DNA of 64,000 nucleotides from the NCBI RefSeq assembly GCF_942548115.1, contig NZ_OW824151.1, positions 1,240,001 to 1,304,000 on the forward strand, written 5' to 3'. A program made the translations under genes and the position numbers. Positions 19,036 through 30,001 of the stretch are shown piece by piece. The notes beneath the pieces are model-generated. The model saw nothing but the letters and a program-made list of their open reading frames with translations. It had not been told where the DNA came from and ran no database searches. Source of the stretch: Aeromicrobium sp. Leaf245. Lineage in GTDB: Bacteria; Actinomycetota; Actinomycetes; Propionibacteriales; Nocardioidaceae. Numbering within the stretch: position 1 is the first letter of the stretch; each line of letters starts with the position of its first letter.

Positions 19036-20919
19036 ATGGCATCTGACCCCGGCTCCGGCGTGGGCCCGGAGGCGACGGTCGCCGTCCCGCTGGCCGAAGG
19101 CGTCGAGCCCGACGTCCACGCCTGGGAGAAGGCCACCGCCGCCGTCCTGCGCAAGACCAAGAAGCTCGCCGACGACGCTCCGGACGCCGACGTGTGGGCG
19201 CTGCTCACCCGCTCGACGCTCGACGGCATCGGCGTCGCCCCGCTCGGCACGCCGGCCCTGTCGGCCGACGTGGCGCCGACCGGGCTGCCGGGCCAGGCCC
19301 CCTTCACGCGAGGCTCTGCCGCCACGCGTGAGCTCGACGGCTGGGACGTGCGGGCCTGGTTCGCCGACCCCGACGCCGACCTGACCGCGCAGCACGTGCT
19401 CACCGACGTCGAGAACGGCGTCAACTCGCTCTGGATCGCCGTGGGCGACGGTGCCGTGCCGACCGACGCGCTGGCCCGCGTCCTCGAGCCCGTCTTCGTG
19501 GACCTGGCTCCCGTGGTGGTCGAGGACCCGACCGACCCGCTGGGTGCGGCGCAGGCCCTCGACGCCGTCGTCGACGACAAGGCCGTCGACCCGGCACCCG
19601 GCACGAGCTACGGCGCCGACCCCCTCGGGTCCCTGGCCCGCACCACGCTCGGCATCGGGGTCGAGGGTGCGGTCACCGACCCGTCCGTCGCCGTCGACGT
19701 CGCCCGGCTCGCGCAGCGGCGCGGCGCCCGCGGCATCGTCGTCGACGCCACCGCCGTGCACGACGCGGGCGCGTCCGACGTGCAGGAGCTCGCCTACTCC
19801 CTGCTCGCCGGAGCCGCCTACCTGCGGCTGCTCACCGAGGCCGGTCTCGACGTCGACGCCGCCGCCGACCAGCTCGACGTGCGCCTCGCCGCCACCGACG
19901 AGCAGTTCCCGACCATCGCCAAGCTGCGCGCCGCCCGGCGGGTGTGGGCCCGTCTGCTCGAGCTGAGCGGCGTGGCCGAGAGCGGCCGCGGCCAGCGCCA
20001 GCACGTCGTGACCTCGCGGCCCATGATGGCGGCGTACGACCCCTACGTGAACATGCTCCGCACCTGCGTGGCCACCTTCGCAGCCGGCGTCGGTGGCGCC
20101 TCCAGCGTCACGGTGCTCCCGTTCGACGAGCCGCTCGGCCTGCCCGAGGTGTTCAGCCGGCGCATCGCCCGCAACACCTCGAGCCTGCTCATCAGCGAGT
20201 CGCACGTGGCCCGCGTCGTCGACCCCGCCGGGGGTGCGCACGCCGTCGAGAAGCTCACCGACGACGTCGCGCGCGCGGCCTGGGACCTGTTCGGCGAGCT
20301 CGACGCCGTGGTCGCCGACTCCGCCGACCGGGAGGCGGGCTTCGCAGCCGCCCTCGACGCACTCCGGACCCGGGTGGAGACGACCGTCTCCGACCGCGCC
20401 CTGCAGGTGGCGCGACGGCAGCGTCCCGTCACGGGCGTCTCGGAGTTCCCGAACCTGCACGAGGAGCAGCCCGAGCGTCGCCCGTACGGCCGCACCCTGC
20501 CGGTGCACCGCTACGCGCACGAGTTCGAGGCCATGCGCGACGACCGCGCCACCGCGCCGGTGTTCCTCGCGACGATGGGGCGGGTGGCCCAGCACACCGC
20601 GCGCGCCACGTTCGCGGCCAACCTGTTCGCCGCCGGTGGCATCGAGACCGTCACGGCCGGCGCCACCGACGGGGTGGACGCCGTCGTGGAGGCGTACCGC
20701 CAGGCCGACGCACCCGCCGTCGTGTGCCTGACCGGACCCGACCCGCTCTACGGCGAGTGGGGTGGCGAGCTGGTCGCCGCCCTGCGCGAGGCCGGTGCCC
20801 GCCACGTGGTCGTGGCCGGCAAGCCCGACGCCGTCTCCGCCGACGTCGACGACTCCTGCGCGGCCGGGCTCGACGCCCTGGCCTTCCTGCGCCGCACCCG
20901 AGAGGAGCTGGCCTCGTGA
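19036..20919 (+). CDS. mutA: Methylmalonyl-CoA mutase small (beta) subunit
   Basis: A 627-residue subunit of adenosylcobalamin-dependent methylmalonyl-CoA mutase, which interconverts methylmalonyl-CoA and succinyl-CoA in propionate and odd-chain or branched-chain catabolism. The TIM-barrel part is recognisable ([63 protein letters not shown]). The C-terminal cobalamin-like fold lacks the DxHxxG cobalamin ligand found in the large subunit, as expected for the non-catalytic partner. Its last codons overlap the start of mutB (GTGA), so the two are translationally coupled. Confidence 0.93.
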   Translation: MASDPGSGVGPEATVAVPLAEGVEPDVHAWEKATAAVLRKTKKLADDAPDADVWALLTRSTLDGIGVAPLGTPALSADVAPTGLPGQAPFTRGSAATRELDGWDVRAWFADPDADLTAQHVLTDVENGVNSLWIAVGDGAVPTDALARVLEPVFVDLAPVVVEDPTDPLGAAQALDAVVDDKAVDPAPGTSYGADPLGSLARTTLGIGVEGAVTDPSVAVDVARLAQRRGARGIVVDATAVHDAGASDVQELAYSLLAGAAYLRLLTEAGLDVDAAADQLDVRLAATDEQFPTIAKLRAARRVWARLLELSGVAESGRGQRQHVVTSRPMMAAYDPYVNMLRTCVATFAAGVGGASSVTVLPFDEPLGLPEVFSRRIARNTSSLLISESHVARVVDPAGGAHAVEKLTDDVARAAWDLFGELDAVVADSADREAGFAAALDALRTRVETTVSDRALQVARRQRPVTGVSEFPNLHEEQPERRPYGRTLPVHRYAHEFEAMRDDRATAPVFLATMGRVAQHTARATFAANLFAAGGIETVTAGATDGVDAVVEAYRQADAPAVVCLTGPDPLYGEWGGELVAALREAGARHVVVAGKPDAVSADVDDSCAAGLDALAFLRRTREELAS

Positions 20920-23099
20920 CGATCCCCGCCTCGTTCGCCGGACAGCCGCTGGACCCCGAGCAGCCACCCGCCCCCGACGCAGGCGCGTACGCCTCTGCCG
21001 TCGAGGGCGCCGAGCCGTGGGACGCACCCGAGGGCATCGCGGTCAAGAACCTCTACACCGCCGACGACCTCGCCGACGTCGACGCCCTCGACACCTACCC
21101 GGGCCTGGCGCCCTTCCTGCGCGGGCCGTACCCGGCCATGTACTCGACGCAGCCCTGGACCATCCGCCAGTACGCCGGGTTCTCGACGGCGCAGGAGTCC
21201 AACGCCTTCTACCGCCGCAACCTCGCGGCCGGCCAGAAGGGCCTGTCGGTCGCGTTCGACCTCGCCACCCACCGCGGGTACGACTCCGACCACCCGCGGG
21301 TGAAGGGCGACGTCGGCATGGCCGGTGTGGCCATCGACTCCATCTACGACGCGCGTGAGCTGTTCGACGGCATCCCGCTCGACGAGATGAGCGTGTCGAT
21401 GACCATGAACGGCGCGGTGCTGCCGGTCCTCGCGCTCTACATCGTCGCGGCCGAGGAGCAGGGGGTGAAGCCGGAGCAGCTCTCGGGGACCATCCAGAAC
21501 GACATCCTCAAGGAGTTCATGGTCCGCAACACCTACATCTACCCGCCGGCGCCGTCGATGCGGATCATCTCCGACATCTTCGCGTACACGGCGCAGCGGA
21601 TGCCGCGGTTCAACTCCATCTCGATCTCCGGGTACCACATCCAGGAGGCCGGGGCCACGAACGACCTCGAGCTGGCGTACACGCTGGCCGACGGCGTGGA
21701 GTACATCCGCGCCGGTCTCGACGTCGGCCTCGACATCGACGCCTTCGCGCCGCGGCTCAGCTTCTTCTGGGCCATCGGCATGAACTTCTACATGGAGATC
21801 GCGAAGATGCGCGCGGCCCGTGCCCTGTGGGCGCGGCTCGTGAGCGACTTCGACCCGAAGAACCCCAAGAGCCTGAGCCTGCGCACCCACAGCCAGACGT
21901 CGGGCTGGAGCCTCACCGCCCAGGACGTGTTCAACAACGTGCAGCGCACCTGCATCGAGGCCATGGCGGCCACGCAGGGCCACACCCAGAGCCTGCACAC
22001 CAACGCGCTCGACGAGGCCATCGCGCTGCCCACCGACTTCAGCGCGCGCATCGCCCGCAACACCCAGCTGCTGCTGCAGCAGGAGTCCGGCACCACCGGG
22101 ATCATCGACCCGTGGGGCGGCTCCTACTACGTGGAGAAGCTGACCCACGACCTGGCCAACCGTGCCTGGGCGCACATCCAGGAGGTCGAGAAGGCCGGCG
22201 GCATGTCGAAGGCCATCGAGGCCGGCATCCCGAAGATGCGCATCGAGGAGGCCGCGGCGCGCACGCAGGCCCGCATCGACTCCGGCCAGCAGGCCGTCAT
22301 CGGCGTGAACACCTACCGGCTCGCCGACGAGGACCCGCTCGACGTGCTCAAGGTCGACAACGCGTCGGTCTACTCCCAGCAGGTGGCCAAGCTGGAGCGG
22401 CTGCGTGCCGAGCGCGACCCCGCCGAGGTCGAGCGCACGCTCGCGGCACTCACCGCCAGCGCCGAGCGCGGGTCGTCCAGCGACGGCTCGCTCGACGGCA
22501 ACCTGCTGGCCCTCGCGGTCGACGCCGCCCGCGCCAAGGCCACCGTCGGCGAGATCTCCGACGCGCTCGAGAAGGTCTACGGCCGGCACCAGGCCGTCAT
22601 CCGTACGATCTCCGGTGTGTACAGGACCGAGGCGGGCCAGGGCGGCAACATCGGCAAGGTCGTCGACGCCACCGCCGCCTTCGAGAAGGCGGAGGGCCGA
22701 CGCCCCCGGATCCTCGTGGCCAAGATGGGCCAGGACGGCCACGACCGCGGCCAGAAGGTCATCGTCACGGCGTTCGCCGACATGGGCTTCGACGTCGACG
22801 TGGGACCGCTGTTCTCCACGCCCGAGGAGGTCGCGCAGCAGGCGGTCGACGCCGACGTGCACATCGTCGGCGTGTCGAGCCTCGCGGCCGGCCACCTCGC
22901 GCTGCTGCCCGAGCTCAAGAAGGCGCTGGCCGACCTGGGTGGTGAGGACATCATGATCGTCATGGGCGGCGTCATCCCGCCCGACGACGTCCCGACGCTC
23001 AAGGAGATGGGGGCGGCCGAGGTGTTCCTGCCCGGCACCGTCATCGCCGACTCCGCGCTCAGCCTGCTCGACCGGCTGCGCACCGGCGACGGGTCCTGA
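20916..23099 (+). CDS. mutB: Methylmalonyl-CoA mutase large (alpha) subunit
   Basis: A 727-residue catalytic subunit. The TIM barrel carries the substrate-binding segments [23 protein letters not shown] and [20 protein letters not shown]. The C-terminal cobalamin-binding domain has [11 protein letters not shown] with the axial ligand His at about 609 (DxHxxG motif), and MGGVIPPDD near the end. The GTG at 20916 overlaps the mutA stop. The frame is open far upstream inside mutA, but conserved sequence begins here. It forms the heterodimer with MutA; MeaB, encoded shortly downstream, would protect it. Confidence 0.95.
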   Translation: MTIPASFAGQPLDPEQPPAPDAGAYASAVEGAEPWDAPEGIAVKNLYTADDLADVDALDTYPGLAPFLRGPYPAMYSTQPWTIRQYAGFSTAQESNAFYRRNLAAGQKGLSVAFDLATHRGYDSDHPRVKGDVGMAGVAIDSIYDARELFDGIPLDEMSVSMTMNGAVLPVLALYIVAAEEQGVKPEQLSGTIQNDILKEFMVRNTYIYPPAPSMRIISDIFAYTAQRMPRFNSISISGYHIQEAGATNDLELAYTLADGVEYIRAGLDVGLDIDAFAPRLSFFWAIGMNFYMEIAKMRAARALWARLVSDFDPKNPKSLSLRTHSQTSGWSLTAQDVFNNVQRTCIEAMAATQGHTQSLHTNALDEAIALPTDFSARIARNTQLLLQQESGTTGIIDPWGGSYYVEKLTHDLANRAWAHIQEVEKAGGMSKAIEAGIPKMRIEEAAARTQARIDSGQQAVIGVNTYRLADEDPLDVLKVDNASVYSQQVAKLERLRAERDPAEVERTLAALTASAERGSSSDGSLDGNLLALAVDAARAKATVGEISDALEKVYGRHQAVIRTISGVYRTEAGQGGNIGKVVDATAAFEKAEGRRPRILVAKMGQDGHDRGQKVIVTAFADMGFDVDVGPLFSTPEEVAQQAVDADVHIVGVSSLAAGHLALLPELKKALADLGGEDIMIVMGGVIPPDDVPTLKEMGAAEVFLPGTVIADSALSLLDRLRTGDGS

Positions 23100-23142
23100 T
23101 GCCGGTGCGTGCGCCGAGCTCGTCGAGGTGCCGCGTGGCGGG

Positions 23143-23454
23143 TCAGGCGGCGTCGTCGCCGAGCACGCGACGCGACAACGCCTGGACGTCGCGGTCGAGG
23201 TACTTGATCTCGGTGCGGACCGAGGCGAACTCGGCCTGCATCTCGGTCCGCAGGGACCCGATCTCGCCCCGCACGGATCGGAGCTCGGTGCCCATCTCGC
23301 TGCGCAGCGACCCGATCTCGGTGCGCATCTCGGTGCGCAGGGACCCGATCTCGGTGCGCAGGATCCGGACGAACATGGTCGACATGAGCGTGAGCATGCC
23401 GAAGAGGGCCGTTCCGAAGACGCCGATCAGCGTCCACACCTGCGGCTCGTTCAC
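23143..23454 (-). CDS. Small membrane-anchored coiled-coil protein of unknown function
   Basis: A 103-residue protein. An N-terminal hydrophobic helix (VWTLIGVFGTALFGMLTLMSTMFV) is followed by repeated EIGSLRTEM-type units with 11- and 7-residue spacing (EIGSLRTEMRT, EIGSLRSEMGT, ELRSVRG, EIGSLRTEMQA, EFASVRT), which predict a long coiled coil. GTG 23454 is chosen because AAGGGG lies 8 nt upstream; GTG 23463 is an alternative. It is antisense, lodged between mutB and meaB. I know of similar small hypothetical proteins in actinobacteria but no function. Confidence 0.7.
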   Translation of the reverse strand: MNEPQVWTLIGVFGTALFGMLTLMSTMFVRILRTEIGSLRTEMRTEIGSLRSEMGTELRSVRGEIGSLRTEMQAEFASVRTEIKYLDRDVQALSRRVLGDDAA

Positions 23455-23568
23455 CTCGATCACCCCTTCAGTGTCGTGCGTCCGAGCCGATCTTTCCAGG
23501 GGTCCGCGACACGGTCGATCCCGTCCGCACGAAACCTGTGGACGGCTTGACAGCGGGCGGCGGCGCGC

Positions 23569-24540
23569 ATGACCGACGTCGAAAAGCTCGCCGCGGACGT
23601 CCTCGACGGACGTCGCGCGGGGGTCTCGCGGGCCATCACGCTCGTCGAGTCCAGCCGCGCGGACCACCGGGCGGCGTCGCGGGAGCTGCTCGCCGCCCTC
23701 ACCCCGAACGCCGGGGGAGCGGTGCGGGTCGGCATCTCCGGCGTGCCCGGCGTCGGCAAGAGCACGTTCATCGAGGCCCTCGGCACCTACCTCGTCGAGC
23801 AGGGCAAGCGCGTGGGCGTGCTGGCGGTCGACCCGTCGAGCGTGCGCACCGGCGGCTCGGTGCTGGGCGACAAGACGCGCATGGCCCAGCTGGCGGTCAG
23901 CCCCCAGGCCTACATCCGGCCCTCGCCGAGCGCCGGCACCCTCGGCGGCGTCGCGCGGGCCACGTCGCAGGCCATGACCGTCCTCGAGGCCGCCGGCTAC
24001 GACGTCGTGCTCGTCGAGACCGTGGGCGTCGGCCAGTCCGAGATCACGGTGGCCGGCATGGTCGACACCTTCCTGTTCCTCACCATCGCGCGCACCGGTG
24101 ACCAGCTGCAGGGCATCAAGAAGGGGATCCTGGAGATCGCCGACGTGATCGCCGTCAACAAGGCCGACGGCGAGCGCGCCCAGGAGGCCGAGGTGACCGC
24201 CAAGGACCTCGCCGGGGCGCTGCGTCTCGTCTATGCCGGCACGCATGGCTGGGTGCCGCCCGTCGTCACGTGCTCGGCGCTGGAGCACCGCGGCATCGAC
24301 ACGGTGTGGAACCGGCTCGTGCGGCACCGCGAGTTCCTGGGCCAGAAGGGGCTGCGCGAGAAGCGCGCCCAGCAGCAGCTGGAGTTCACCTGGGCGCTCG
24401 TGCGCGACGAGCTGGACCAGCGCCTGCGCACCGACGAGGACGTCGCCCGGGTGCGCGACGAGGTGCGCGAGGCCGTGCTGTCGGGCGAGCTCGCCGCGGC
24501 CAGCGCCGCCGACCTCATCCTCGAGGCGTACGACCGCTGA
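23569..24540 (+). CDS. meaB: Methylmalonyl-CoA mutase-associated G-protein chaperone MeaB
   Basis: A 323-residue SIMIBI-class GTPase with Walker A GVPGVGKST at about 59-67, LAVDPSSVRTGGSVLGDKTRM, the switch region VETVGVGQSE and NKAD for guanine specificity. MeaB gates cofactor loading and removes damaged cobalamin from methylmalonyl-CoA mutase, in line with its place behind mutAB. The C-terminal helical dimerisation region is complete. The antisense coiled-coil gene separates it from mutB, so it may have its own promoter. Confidence 0.93.
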   Translation: MTDVEKLAADVLDGRRAGVSRAITLVESSRADHRAASRELLAALTPNAGGAVRVGISGVPGVGKSTFIEALGTYLVEQGKRVGVLAVDPSSVRTGGSVLGDKTRMAQLAVSPQAYIRPSPSAGTLGGVARATSQAMTVLEAAGYDVVLVETVGVGQSEITVAGMVDTFLFLTIARTGDQLQGIKKGILEIADVIAVNKADGERAQEAEVTAKDLAGALRLVYAGTHGWVPPVVTCSALEHRGIDTVWNRLVRHREFLGQKGLREKRAQQQLEFTWALVRDELDQRLRTDEDVARVRDEVREAVLSGELAAASAADLILEAYDR

Positions 24541-24561
24541 CCTGTGATCGTCGGCGATCGC

Positions 24562-24567
24562 TAAGGT
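24562..24567 (+). promoter_or_regulatory. Putative leaderless -10 element of the lipoprotein gene
   Basis: TAAGGT hexamer 7 nt before the ATG at 24575, one of the clearest leaderless arrangements in the window. Confidence 0.55.
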
Positions 24568-24574
24568 GGCCGCC

Positions 24575-25243
24575 ATGAGGTTGCGTCCGGTGATCCCCGT
24601 CACGTCCAAGGTCGTGCCCGCCGTCCTGGCCGGGTTCCTGCTCGCCGGGTGCGGCGGCTCCATCAGTCCCGGTGCGGCGGCGGTCGTCGACGGCACCACC
24701 ATCTCGATGGACCAGGCCGACCGCGCGGCCGTGGTCTTCTGCCAGGTCTCGCTGTTCTCCAGCGCCCAGGCCGGCGGGAGCACGGTCGACAACGCCGACG
24801 TCCGGCGCCAGGCGGTGGCCGAGCTGGTCAGCGGCGTGGTGGCCGACGAGCTCGCCGAGCGCGAGGACATCTCGATCTCGCCCAGTGACTACGAGTTCAC
24901 CCGCGCCCAGCGCGACCAGGTGGCGCAGGCCCTGCCCGACGTCGACCTCGACGAGGCCGTCCGCGTGCTCGAGGCCGGCCAGCGCACCTACGCGATCGCC
25001 GAGCAGCTGGGCGTCGCCGAGACCGGCGAGCAGGTGACCGAGCAGAACGCCGACGACGTCCAGCAGGCCGGCCGGGCCGTGCTCGCCGACGCCGTGAAGG
25101 CCGCCGACGTGAGCATCGACCCGCGCTTCGGCCTCGGCGACGACGGCCAGCAGGTCGCGGCCACCGGCTCGCTCTCGGTCTCCTCCGACGTCCTCAACGA
25201 GGACGCCCCGCTCGTCGCGCCGGCCACGCAGCGCTGTTTGTGA
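24575..25243 (+). CDS. Lipoprotein with SurA-N-like domain
   Basis: A 222-residue protein whose signal peptide ends in the lipobox LLAGC at about residues 23-27, so it should be lipid-anchored outside the membrane. The following part (AAAVVDGTTISMDQADRAAVVFC) resembles the start of SurA-type chaperone/foldase N-terminal domains, where a short strand precedes a helical bundle. No PPIase domain follows, so it would be a chaperone-like or structural lipoprotein only. It precedes mazG, eno and ftsB, and many actinobacteria carry a lipoprotein gene in this neighbourhood. Confidence 0.72.
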   Translation: MRLRPVIPVTSKVVPAVLAGFLLAGCGGSISPGAAAVVDGTTISMDQADRAAVVFCQVSLFSSAQAGGSTVDNADVRRQAVAELVSGVVADELAEREDISISPSDYEFTRAQRDQVAQALPDVDLDEAVRVLEAGQRTYAIAEQLGVAETGEQVTEQNADDVQQAGRAVLADAVKAADVSIDPRFGLGDDGQQVAATGSLSVSSDVLNEDAPLVAPATQRCL

Positions 25244-25268
25244 GCGGCCTGGTCGTGAGGGTGCGCTC

Positions 25269-27346
<2,078 letters not shown>

Positions 27347-27349
27347 CCC

Positions 27350-27964
27350 GTGGCCGGCTCCCGCGGTCCTGGACGACCGAAACCGAAGGGCGGCCCGGCG
27401 CGGCGACCCTCGGGTCGCTCGTCCGGTGCCGCGGGGTCGGCGCGCCCGAGCTCGGGTCGAGGGGCCGGCCGCCCGGCCACCCGGCCCGGCGCGGCCCGTC
27501 CGCGCAGCGGTGCGTCGGTGGCCCGCGGCATGGGTCAGCGCTTCACCACCCGGGCCGTGCTGCTGCTCGCGGTGCTGCTGCTCCTGCTCGCCTCGTACAC
27601 GTCGGCGCTGCACGCCTGGTGGCAGCAGCGCGGCGAGATCCAGCAGCTCAAGGCCGAGATCGCCACGCGTGAGGCGTCCATCGAGGACCTCGGCGACACC
27701 GAGGACCGCTGGAACGACTCCGCCTACGTGCGCCAGCAGGCGCGTGAGCGCTTCGGCTGGGTCATGCCCGGCGAGGTCGGCTACCGCGTCATCGGGTCCG
27801 ACGGCACGGTGCAGGGCGACGTCCCCACGCTCGACGACCCGCCCGACCCCACCCAGAAGCAGTGGTACGACACGTTGTGGGGCAGCGTCGAGGCGTCGGG
27901 ACGCACCCCGTCGGCCAGGACGCCCCTGCCCGACCCCGACGAGGTGCTGAAGAACGATGACTGA
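27350..27964 (+). CDS. FtsB/DivIC-family septum formation initiator protein
   Basis: A 204-residue single-pass membrane protein. The first 55 residues are basic and rich in Gly, Pro, Arg and Ser (cytoplasmic, disordered). A membrane helix around 62-82 (AVLLLAVLLLLLASYTSALHAWW) is followed by a coiled-coil DivIC segment (GEIQQLKAEIATREASIEDL) and the conserved YVRQQARERFGWVMPGE. By family it links divisome proteins FtsQ and FtsL. It starts with GTG 4 bp after eno, the arrangement seen in other actinobacteria. Its end overlaps the DUF501 start by 8 bp. Confidence 0.85.
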   Translation: MAGSRGPGRPKPKGGPARRPSGRSSGAAGSARPSSGRGAGRPATRPGAARPRSGASVARGMGQRFTTRAVLLLAVLLLLLASYTSALHAWWQQRGEIQQLKAEIATREASIEDLGDTEDRWNDSAYVRQQARERFGWVMPGEVGYRVIGSDGTVQGDVPTLDDPPDPTQKQWYDTLWGSVEASGRTPSARTPLPDPDEVLKNDD

Positions 27965-28463
27965 GCCGGACCCGACCGACCTGGCGGCGGTGGCCGAGCA
28001 GCTGGGGCGTCCGGCCCGCGGCGTGCTCGAGATCGTCTCGCGCTGCCCGTCGGGCCACCCCAACGTGGTGCGCACCGAGCCGCGGCTGCCCGACGGCACG
28101 CCGTTCCCCACGCTCTACTACGTCACGTGCCCGCGCCTGGCCGGCGCCATCGGCACGCTCGAGGCGTCCGGCCTCATGGCCGAGATGAGCGAGCGCCTGG
28201 TCCACGACGCCGACCTCGCCGCCCACTACGCGAGGGCGCACGAGCAGTACCTGGCCGAGCGCGAGGCCATCGCGCACGTGCCCGAGGTCGACGGCATCAC
28301 CGCCGGTGGCATGCCCACCCGCGTCAAGTGCCTGCACGTGCTCGTCGGGCACTCCCTGGCCAAGGGCCGCGGGGTCAACCCCCTGGGCGACGAGGCCGTC
28401 GACCTGCTCGGCGACTACTGGGGCAGCTCCTCCTGCGCGCCCGCGCCCGACGCCACCGACTGA
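27957..28463 (+). CDS. DUF501 domain-containing protein
   Basis: A 168-residue protein of unknown function, conserved in actinobacteria directly after the FtsB-like gene. Features include RCPSGHPNVVRTEPRLPDGTPFPTLYYVTCPRLAGAIGTLE and GGMPTRVKCLHVLVGHSLAKGRGVNPLGDEAVDLL, with conserved cysteines and histidines that may bind a metal. It overlaps the FtsB-like gene by 8 bp and runs 49 bp into the convergent MarR gene. In many relatives the exopolyphosphatase gene follows directly; here it lies 4.7 kb away. Confidence 0.87.
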   Translation: MTEPDPTDLAAVAEQLGRPARGVLEIVSRCPSGHPNVVRTEPRLPDGTPFPTLYYVTCPRLAGAIGTLEASGLMAEMSERLVHDADLAAHYARAHEQYLAEREAIAHVPEVDGITAGGMPTRVKCLHVLVGHSLAKGRGVNPLGDEAVDLLGDYWGSSSCAPAPDATD

Positions 28464-28894
28464 TCGAGGGCCGACGCGAAGGCGTCCAGGTCGGCGAGCA
28501 GCTGGTCGATCCTGCCGGCGTCGACGGCCGCGACCATCTGCGCCTCCACCGCCGCGACGGCACTGCTGGCCGACCGCAGCAGGTCAGCCCCCGCCGGCGT
28601 GAGCTGCAGGGGGAGTGCCCGGCCTGACGGCGGCGCCGGCGACCGCTCGAGCAGGCCTCGCTCCTCCAGGCCCTGGAGCAGCGTGTGCGCGGACTGCCGG
28701 GTGACGAACGTGTGGCGCGCCAGGGCCGCTGCCGACAGGCCCGGTCGCTGAGACAGCTGCTCCAGGCACGCGTACTGCGACACCGAGAGGTCGAGGGGGC
28801 GCAGGACGTCGTCCATGACGGAGCGCAGGGTCGCGACGGTGCGCTTCAGCGCGAGGCCGACGGACCGCGTGACGTCGATGCCGGGTTGCGTCAT
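28415..28894 (-). CDS. MarR family transcriptional regulator
   Basis: A 159-residue winged helix-turn-helix protein. The DNA-recognition region (LSAAALARHTFVTRQSAHTLLQGLEERGLLERSP) is followed by a basic wing (GRALPLQLTPAG) and C-terminal dimer helices. It diverges from a VOC gene, and two TGTCAG...CTGACA palindromes lie between them, one of which overlaps its own start codon. This suggests autoregulation and control of the VOC gene. Its 3' end overlaps the convergent DUF501 gene by 49 bp. Confidence 0.88.
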   Translation of the reverse strand: MTQPGIDVTRSVGLALKRTVATLRSVMDDVLRPLDLSVSQYACLEQLSQRPGLSAAALARHTFVTRQSAHTLLQGLEERGLLERSPAPPSGRALPLQLTPAGADLLRSASSAVAAVEAQMVAAVDAGRIDQLLADLDAFASALDQSVASGAGAQEELPQ

Positions 28895-28935
28895 GTCAGT
28901 ATTCTGACATACAGTCGAGTGTCAGGAACCTGACA
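28893..28935. promoter_or_regulatory. Two palindromic operators between marR-type and VOC genes
   Basis: ATGTCAG-TATT-CTGACAT at 28893-28910 (7-bp perfect arms) and TGTCAGG-AA-CCTGACA at 28920-28935 (7-bp perfect arms) share the TGTCAG half-site. Centres are 26 bp apart. The first overlaps the regulator's start codon, as expected for an autorepressor. Confidence 0.7.
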
Positions 28936-28960
28936 TCCACCCGAGAGAATCGATACGCCC

Positions 28961-29329
28961 ATGGCCACCGTCGCCGGACCCGACTTCGTCGCCCTGCAGG
29001 TCACCGACCTGGAGGCGTCCGCCGCCTTCTACGAGGAGCGGCTCGGCCTCACGCGTGCCCCGGTCGCGCCGCCCGGCGCCGTCGTCTTCGCGACCAGCCC
29101 GGTCGCCTTCGCCGTCCGCGAGCCGCTGCCCGGCCTCGACGTCGCGGCCGTCTCGCCCCGCCCCGGCGCCGGGGTCGCGCTGTGGCTCGCGAGCGACGAC
29201 GCGCAGGCGGTCCACGACGACCTGGTCGCCCACGGTGTCGAGATCCTCCAGCAGCCCGTCGACGGACCGTTCGGCCGCACCTTCACCTTCGCCGACCCCG
29301 ACGGCTACGCGGTGACCGTGCACGGATGA
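28961..29329 (+). CDS. VOC (glyoxalase/bleomycin-resistance) family protein
   Basis: A 122-residue protein made of two beta-alpha-beta-beta-beta units: DFVALQVTDLEASAAFYEERLGL at the start and ALWLASDDAQAVHDDLVAHGVEIL in the second half, ending in FTFADPDGYAVTVHG. The family includes lyases, dioxygenases and antibiotic-binding proteins; metal ligands are not complete enough to pick one. It is probably induced by the ligand of the divergent MarR regulator. Confidence 0.85.
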   Translation: MATVAGPDFVALQVTDLEASAAFYEERLGLTRAPVAPPGAVVFATSPVAFAVREPLPGLDVAAVSPRPGAGVALWLASDDAQAVHDDLVAHGVEILQQPVDGPFGRTFTFADPDGYAVTVHG

Positions 29330-29332
29330 GCG

Positions 29333-30001
29333 CTAGACGCGCGGTCGGTACTCCACCTCAGGGCGCCCCGCCCGCCCCAGCCGGGTGACCCGCTCCACCT
29401 CACCGGTCTCGGCGAGGTGCTCCAGGTACCGCCGGGCCGTGACCCGCGACGACCCCAGGTGCTCGGCCAGCTCGCCCGCCGAGGCGGCGCCGTGCTCGGC
29501 GAGCACCGCCTTCACCTGCTGCAGCGTCTCGACGCCCAGCCCCTTCGGCAGCCCCGAGCGGGTGACCGGGCGGAGCGACTCCAGCATCCGGTCGACCGCA
29601 CCCTGGTCGAGGTCGTCGGCGCCCTGGAGCCCTTCGTGGAAGGTCCGGTACGCGGTCAGCCGCTCGCGCAGCGCCCCGAATGCAAACGGCTTGATCAGGT
29701 AGCCGACCACGCCCTGGGCCACCGCGTCGCGCACGATCTCCACGTCGCGCGCCGACGTGACCGCGATGACGTCGACCCGGCTCCCGGCCGCTCGGAGCCG
29801 ACGCAGCAGCTCGAGGCCGTGCCCGTCGGGCAGGTGCATGTCGAGCAGCACCAGGTCGACCGCCTCCTCGCGCAGCACCCGCGCGGCCTCCTGCGCCGAC
29901 ATCGCGACCGCTGCGACCTCGAAGCCGGGCACCTCCCGCACGTACTGGGCGTGCGCCTGCGCCGCCACCTTCTCGTCCTCGACCACCAGCGTCCGGATCA
30001 C
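29333..30001 (-). CDS. Response regulator of the DcuR/CitB/DctR type
   Basis: A 222-residue protein with an N-terminal receiver domain (TLVVEDEKVAAQAHAQYV, phosphoacceptor D in LVLLDMHLPDGHGLELL near residue 54, LIKPFAFGALRERL) and a C-terminal helix-turn-helix (AAGELAEHLGSSRVTARRYLEHL pattern: SAGELAEHLG, SRVTARRYLEHLAETG). This subfamily pairs with CitA/DcuS-type kinases and controls C4-dicarboxylate or citrate transport. Its start overlaps the kinase gene's stop by 4 bp, and the dctA-like transporter diverges from the kinase. Confidence 0.9.
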   Translation of the reverse strand: MIRTLVVEDEKVAAQAHAQYVREVPGFEVAAVAMSAQEAARVLREEAVDLVLLDMHLPDGHGLELLRRLRAAGSRVDVIAVTSARDVEIVRDAVAQGVVGYLIKPFAFGALRERLTAYRTFHEGLQGADDLDQGAVDRMLESLRPVTRSGLPKGLGVETLQQVKAVLAEHGAASAGELAEHLGSSRVTARRYLEHLAETGEVERVTRLGRAGRPEVEYRPRV

